Shown: one piece after another, positions 60,177-64,000 of the stretch
Layout: every line of letters begins with the position of its first letter
Numbering within the stretch: position 1 is the first letter of the stretch
Origin: Methanolobus sp.
GTDB taxonomy: Archaea > Halobacteriota > Methanosarcinia > Methanosarcinales > Methanosarcinaceae
NCBI RefSeq assembly: GCF_016278365.1
Contig: NZ_JADQBZ010000003.1
Location: forward strand, 213,185 to 277,184
Direction of reading: 5' to 3'
DNA: 64,000 bases
The notes under the pieces: model-generated
The model's database searches: none
Told to the model about the DNA's origin: nothing
What the model saw: the letters and a program-made list of their open reading frames with translations, nothing else
Made by a program: the position numbers and the translations under genes

Positions 60177-62612
60177 TTGGTTGAAAAACAAATGCCCAAT
60201 GTAATACTGCTTGATTGTGGTCAGAGATATTCGAAATCCCTTGAGGGACTCCTTGATGCTAATGGTTATTCTACATCCCTGTTATCTATTACCAAGACAG
60301 ATCTATCAAAATCAATTGCTGCACAAAAACCGGAAGTCGTTATCTGCACACATATGAAAGGAGCATCAGATAACATCTTAAACTGTATCAGAGCGGCGTT
60401 TAACAAAATCCCTGTTCCTTTATTATTCATCGTTGAAGAGCCCGATGAGCATTTCTTTAACTGGCTTGGAAGAATGGAGCTTACAACTTATGTCAAAGAG
60501 CCATTCACAGGAAATGAACTATTCCATGCGATTGGTTTGCTTATTAGGTCCCGTAATGCAGAGTTTGCTTTAAGGGAGCAGAAAAACAAATGTAGGAGCA
60601 CGGCCAATAACTACGCCAGCAGGTCCACCCGGCAGAAGTCAATACCTTCCGATGCATTCCAGGAAAATATTAATAGCGAATCTCTTAAAATTATTGAAGA
60701 TAGATTCCGCATAATTACAGAGAATATCGATGATGTGATATGGATGATGGATAAGGAAGGCAATTTCCTTTATGTGAGTCCTTCCCAAATGAAACTGACT
60801 GGATATTCTCCAGAAGAGGCAATGCGAAAACCTCTTAGAGATAAGTTAACTTCCCATTCCCTTGAAAAAGTAAATGAAATAATAAAAACTTTCTTTGTAG
60901 ATATACAACAAGGTAACAAGTCTTATTTTAAGAGCATGTTAGAACTGGAACAATACCGAAAAGATGGCTCTACGGTTTGGGTCGATGTGACAGTTACCCC
61001 TATTTTCGATGATGCAGGAAACTTTCGATCCTTCCTGGGAGTTTCGCGCAACATTAGCGAGCGTAAGCAGCTTGAGGCTGAAATCCATAAACAAAAGAAC
61101 GTTTTAGAAACAATTTTCAATCATGCACCTGTTGCCATGCTCCTGGTCAATGAAGAAGGCAGAGTTGCAAACATTAACCGCACAGGTGCTGAAGCTGTCG
61201 GGAAGCAAAAAGAAGATATTCTTGGATTACTTGGGGGTACGGCCTTTTCGTGTGTGAATTCATTTAAAGAGAAAGGTTGTGGCGCAAGCGATAGATGCGC
61301 AGAATGTGCGGTAAGGAATACATTCACAGAAACCTTTAATACTGGAAAAGTTTTCCATAAGGTTGAAGGTGATCTCAATATTGCTAGAGATGGCGAAATA
61401 TTAACACGCCATCTGCTGATATCCACTGCCAGAATAGGTTTAAACGGCGATACCAATGTGATGCTAAGTCTGGATGACATTACTGAAAGCAAGAAAGCGC
61501 AGATGATCCTTCAGGAAAGTAAGGAACGTCTGGCGACACTCTATGAGAACATGCCTGGCGGGACACTTATAATCGGTCAGGATTATGTGATAGAGGATGT
61601 AAATTCCAGGACATGTGAGCTCACAGGATATAAGAGGGAGGAACTTATAGGGCAACTTTGCGATATATTATGCCCCAAAGGTTCTTCTTCAAAGAAATGC
61701 CCGATCTGGGAAGAAGGCATGGAATGCTTCCAGGGAATGGATACTACAATTAAATGTAAGGATGGTAGGAGAAATCCGATCCTGAAGAATGCCACAAAGA
61801 TAACAATAGAAGGAAAGACTTTCATCCTTGAGAATTTCCAGGATATCTCCAGACAGAAAGATGCTGAAGAAGCCCTGATAAGTGCAAAACTGGCTGCTGA
61901 GATGGCCAGCAAAACTAAAAGCGAATTCCTTGCCAGCATGAGCCACGAGCTGAGGACTCCACTCAATGCAGTAATCGGTTACTCAGATATGCTGCTTGAG
62001 GAGGCATTTGGGGAAGTTAATGATCAGCAAAGGCGGTCTCTTGGACATATACTGGCCAGCGGGAAGCACCTATTGGAAGTTATCAATGACATTCTTGACC
62101 TGTCAAAAGTAGAATCCGGCAAGATGGAGTTACATTACGAGGATTTTTATATATATGATTTATTGAAAAATGTGGGAAATATGGTTTCTTTCTTGGCAAA
62201 AAAGAAGAATATCTCATTTTCAGTTTCTACTCAGCCGGAATCCCTCTGTGTGAGTGCGGATAAAGTGCGCATGAAACAGATATTGTATAATCTTGTCAGC
62301 AATGCAATAAAATTCACTCAAGAAGATGGATATGTGTGTATAGATGCACGTAAAAAGGATGACATGCTGGAAATCTCTGTAAGTGATAATGGCATTGGTA
62401 TCTCCGAAGAGGAACAAAAGAAGTTATTCATGCCTTTTTATCAGGTATATTCCGATACATCCAGACACTACGATGGGACAGGACTAGGTCTTTCTCTTGT
62501 CAAGAAGTTTGTGGAAATGCATGATGGCAATATTACTCTTGAGAGTGAACCTGGTAAAGGTACTAGATTTACTATTACAGTCCCTTTAAAAAAGGAATCA
62601 CCAGATGTTTAA
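60177..62612 (+). CDS. Sensor histidine kinase with degenerate receiver and Cys-rich PAS domains
   Basis: An 811-residue soluble kinase if TTG 60177 is used; ATG 60192 is equally possible and no ribosome site is seen. Residues about 8-125 resemble a receiver (NVILLDCGQRYSKSLEGLL), but the acidic pair is absent and the phospho-acceptor strand reads PEVVICTH. Three PAS domains follow, at about 180-300 (ending VSRNISERKQLE), 305-440 and 445-565. The second carries a Cys insert, FSCVNSFKEKGCGASDRCAEC, and the third ILCPKGSSSKKCP, suggesting metal or redox sensing. The kinase core has the H-box SMSHELRTPLNAVIGYSDML, NLVSNAIKFTQ and DGTGLGLSLVKKF. There is no membrane helix and no adjacent response regulator. 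Confidence 0.92.
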   Translation: MVEKQMPNVILLDCGQRYSKSLEGLLDANGYSTSLLSITKTDLSKSIAAQKPEVVICTHMKGASDNILNCIRAAFNKIPVPLLFIVEEPDEHFFNWLGRMELTTYVKEPFTGNELFHAIGLLIRSRNAEFALREQKNKCRSTANNYASRSTRQKSIPSDAFQENINSESLKIIEDRFRIITENIDDVIWMMDKEGNFLYVSPSQMKLTGYSPEEAMRKPLRDKLTSHSLEKVNEIIKTFFVDIQQGNKSYFKSMLELEQYRKDGSTVWVDVTVTPIFDDAGNFRSFLGVSRNISERKQLEAEIHKQKNVLETIFNHAPVAMLLVNEEGRVANINRTGAEAVGKQKEDILGLLGGTAFSCVNSFKEKGCGASDRCAECAVRNTFTETFNTGKVFHKVEGDLNIARDGEILTRHLLISTARIGLNGDTNVMLSLDDITESKKAQMILQESKERLATLYENMPGGTLIIGQDYVIEDVNSRTCELTGYKREELIGQLCDILCPKGSSSKKCPIWEEGMECFQGMDTTIKCKDGRRNPILKNATKITIEGKTFILENFQDISRQKDAEEALISAKLAAEMASKTKSEFLASMSHELRTPLNAVIGYSDMLLEEAFGEVNDQQRRSLGHILASGKHLLEVINDILDLSKVESGKMELHYEDFYIYDLLKNVGNMVSFLAKKKNISFSVSTQPESLCVSADKVRMKQILYNLVSNAIKFTQEDGYVCIDARKKDDMLEISVSDNGIGISEEEQKKLFMPFYQVYSDTSRHYDGTGLGLSLVKKFVEMHDGNITLESEPGKGTRFTITVPLKKESPDV

Positions 62613-62834
62613 ACATTCATGGGATCCTCCTGCACATATATTCCCCATGACATGACCATAAAGAAAGACTTGGAACCACTATTTTAGTCTAATACATATG
62701 TAACACCGTTTGGAGCTATGTTTAAGAGGATAAGAGGAATAATCAATACTTATTTATATATATACACATAAATAGATCTGCAGTCGATAAGACCCATGTT
62801 ACTCTCTTTATGAGAGACTTACCTTTTACTTATT
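62613..62834. promoter_or_regulatory. Spacer with promoter before the binding-protein remnant
   Basis: A 222-nt AT-rich stretch. ACTTATTTATATATATAC near 62748-62762 is a strong TATA candidate. The following leader contains an ATG (62810) that is out of frame with the lipoprotein-like signal downstream. Confidence 0.4.
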
Positions 62835-63467
62835 GTGGTGCTCACCGAAGCGTTAATCATGGTTGCAGGATGCGTTTCTGAACCTGAATCAGAGCCCTTA
62901 GATTTAAGTGGCACCTCGGAGCCGGCCGACCTGACATACTATACTGAACAGCTTCCTCCTTCAAATTATCAGGAGAACGGGACTCTGCAGGGAATCTCCG
63001 TCGATCTGCTCGAGGCAATAAAGGTCCTGTTTGCCAAACCAGACATAGGAATAACTATAGAGAATTCCGAAAACCTTAAGGGATATCGCATTGAAGTGAT
63101 TACCGACAATATAGCGATCCAGCATCTGCTCGGTATTGGTGTAAATGAGAGCCAGATCGTGCCCGAAAGCAACGTGTCCACAATAATTATGGCACTTGAC
63201 AAAGGTGAGATTGATCTCTGGGCATGCCCTGAAGCCTCAGGCAGGTACTTCACCGAACAGACAACCGGGAACAATTCTCATTTCACGGTTGTGTATCAGT
63301 TACATACCCAGGACCTTTACTACGCCTTCAGTAAGGACATACCTGATTCAAGAGTACGGTCATTCCAACAGGCACTCGATGATATCAAGCAAGAGAAAGA
63401 TACTGAGGGCATTAGCGAATATGAACGGATTCTCGGTCAGTACCTTTCAGCCATTGACCTTGCCTAA
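62835..63467 (+). pseudogene. Extracellular solute-binding lipoprotein with internal deletion (likely decayed)
   Basis: A 210-residue frame resembles the family-3 amino-acid-type binding proteins of methanogens. It starts around the lipobox ALIMVAGC, then TYYTEQLPPSNYQENGTLQGISVDLLEAI, the normal opening of the mature domain. It then jumps directly to KVLFAKPDIGITIENSENLKGYRIEV, a motif that usually lies about 60-80 residues later. The missing piece is most of the first lobe's ligand contacts. The signal peptide is also impaired: the frame codes YLLLIVVLTEALIMVAGC, but the only ATG upstream (62810) is one base out of frame, so GTG 62835 is the start. The tail (EYERILGQYLSAID) is intact. Confidence 0.6.
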
Positions 63468-64000
63468 ATCAATTACCTGACCGAATAATGGCTATTAAAC
63501 CATCAGTAAGAGTGAAATGCACAAATACTCTGCTTTTCCTTTTTTGTTTTTGTCTAAAGATTGAATAGCCGGACAAATTTTAGGAGTGATAGTTCTGGCA
63601 AAATTCCTTTAAAAATGGACATGTGAAATATTACCTTTTCCAGATTCGTTTTCAATTCTCAGAGTGCCTTTCTGCTTTTTTACGTTCAGTGATATCAGGA
63701 GCGAAGCCATCAATCACGATTAGGGAAATGAAGTCTTGATTGTGTAGCTATGGAAGGATATGTTTTTTGACAAATATAGTACAGATTTTTTGAATATACC
63801 GCATATGCTAAATATAATGAAAAAGGTGCAACCTCAATTACCCAGGAAGCAACAGGGATAGTGCAAAAGCACCAGTATCAGAACATAACAATAACAAAAT
63901 AACATAAGCATGACCTTCGGTCACAATGATCATAATAATACAAGAAAAAGTGATAGAATAAGTGAGCTGGCAGCGATCCGTAGTTCCCGAAGACTCGCGT
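63468..64000. other. Gene-poor end of window with decayed fragments
   Basis: 533 nt without an intact gene. A PAS-kinase fragment is annotated separately at 63652-63732. From about 63784 a short plus-strand frame reads FFEYTAYAKYNEKG and then ATSITQEATGIVQKHQYQN, ending with TAA near 63898. It has no start codon and may be coding remains, but is too short to assign. The rest is AT-rich. Confidence 0.4.
63652..63732 (-). pseudogene. Fragment of a PAS-domain sensor kinase
   Basis: On the minus strand a frame ending at TGA 63654-63652 reads LIVIDGFAPDITERKKAERHSEN. The segment G-x-A-x-D-I-T-E-R-K-K-A-E is the standard end of a PAS/PAC domain in methanogen histidine kinases, as in the two kinases of this window. 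There is no start, and nothing recognisable extends further upstream, so this is a remnant. Confidence 0.6.

Overview
The window looks like chromosomal DNA of a methanogenic archaeon, most likely a member of the Methanosarcinales/Methanosarcinaceae. Three things point there. First, a complete formylmethanofuran dehydrogenase operon (fwdFACDB), which is methanogenesis-specific. Second, archaeal informational genes: ribosomal L21e, L37e and S8e, RNA polymerase Rpo4, a KsgA/Dim1 methylase, an Sm-like protein, Pus10, TrmY and RNase Z. Third, bacterial-type GroES/GroEL and ClpB, which Methanosarcina relatives are known to have acquired. Base composition is moderate, with AT-rich spacers that carry archaeal TATA-like boxes. 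No genus is assigned.

Layout. Positions 1-7475 (minus strand) form a surface-polysaccharide island: two paralogous glycosyltransferases, a FemAB/GNAT-like transferase, a polysaccharide-deacetylase-like protein, the WecB/WecC pair that makes UDP-ManNAcA, and a hexapeptide acyltransferase. Positions 8002-13370 (plus strand) hold an unusual carrier-protein cassette: a phosphopantetheinyl transferase, an acyl carrier protein, an AMP-forming ligase, two PP-loop ATPases (one sugar-amidotransferase-like, one diverged from NadE) and a FabG-like reductase. This is the best candidate for an undescribed system. Next come radC and a MobB-MoaE fusion, then a stress block (wHTH regulator, groES-groEL, DEAD-box helicase, clpB). 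A 673-aa repeat protein with a C-terminal membrane anchor follows.

Positions 24250-28712 carry a DUF169 protein, a decayed and two intact G3E (CobW/HypB-like) GTPases and a small sirohydrochlorin chelatase (CbiX/CfbA), which suggests nickel or cobalt delivery. Positions 28842-35208 are the fwd operon with fdhD at its 3' end and a small unknown gene at its 5' end. Positions 35599-43506 contain small unknown proteins, shikimate kinase, chorismate mutase and purE, a response regulator with a methanogen-type output domain, a KaiC-like ATPase, and a two-subunit 2-oxoacid:ferredoxin oxidoreductase.

Positions 42913-49142 are an archaeal RNA/translation cluster (HemK-like methylase, KsgA, DUF655, Rpo4, L21e, Pus10, TrmY, DEAD-box helicase). 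After that come thiD, the lsm-rpl37e-purF set, tRNA-His(GTG), a large PAS/GAF histidine kinase, an AAA+ ATPase, RNase Z, S8e, an Lrp regulator with an aminotransferase, a second large sensor kinase with a degenerate receiver, and a decaying region with a deleted solute-binding protein and a kinase fragment. Both sensor kinases lack an adjacent response regulator.

All calls come from reading the sequence and recalling family motifs. No database search was run.
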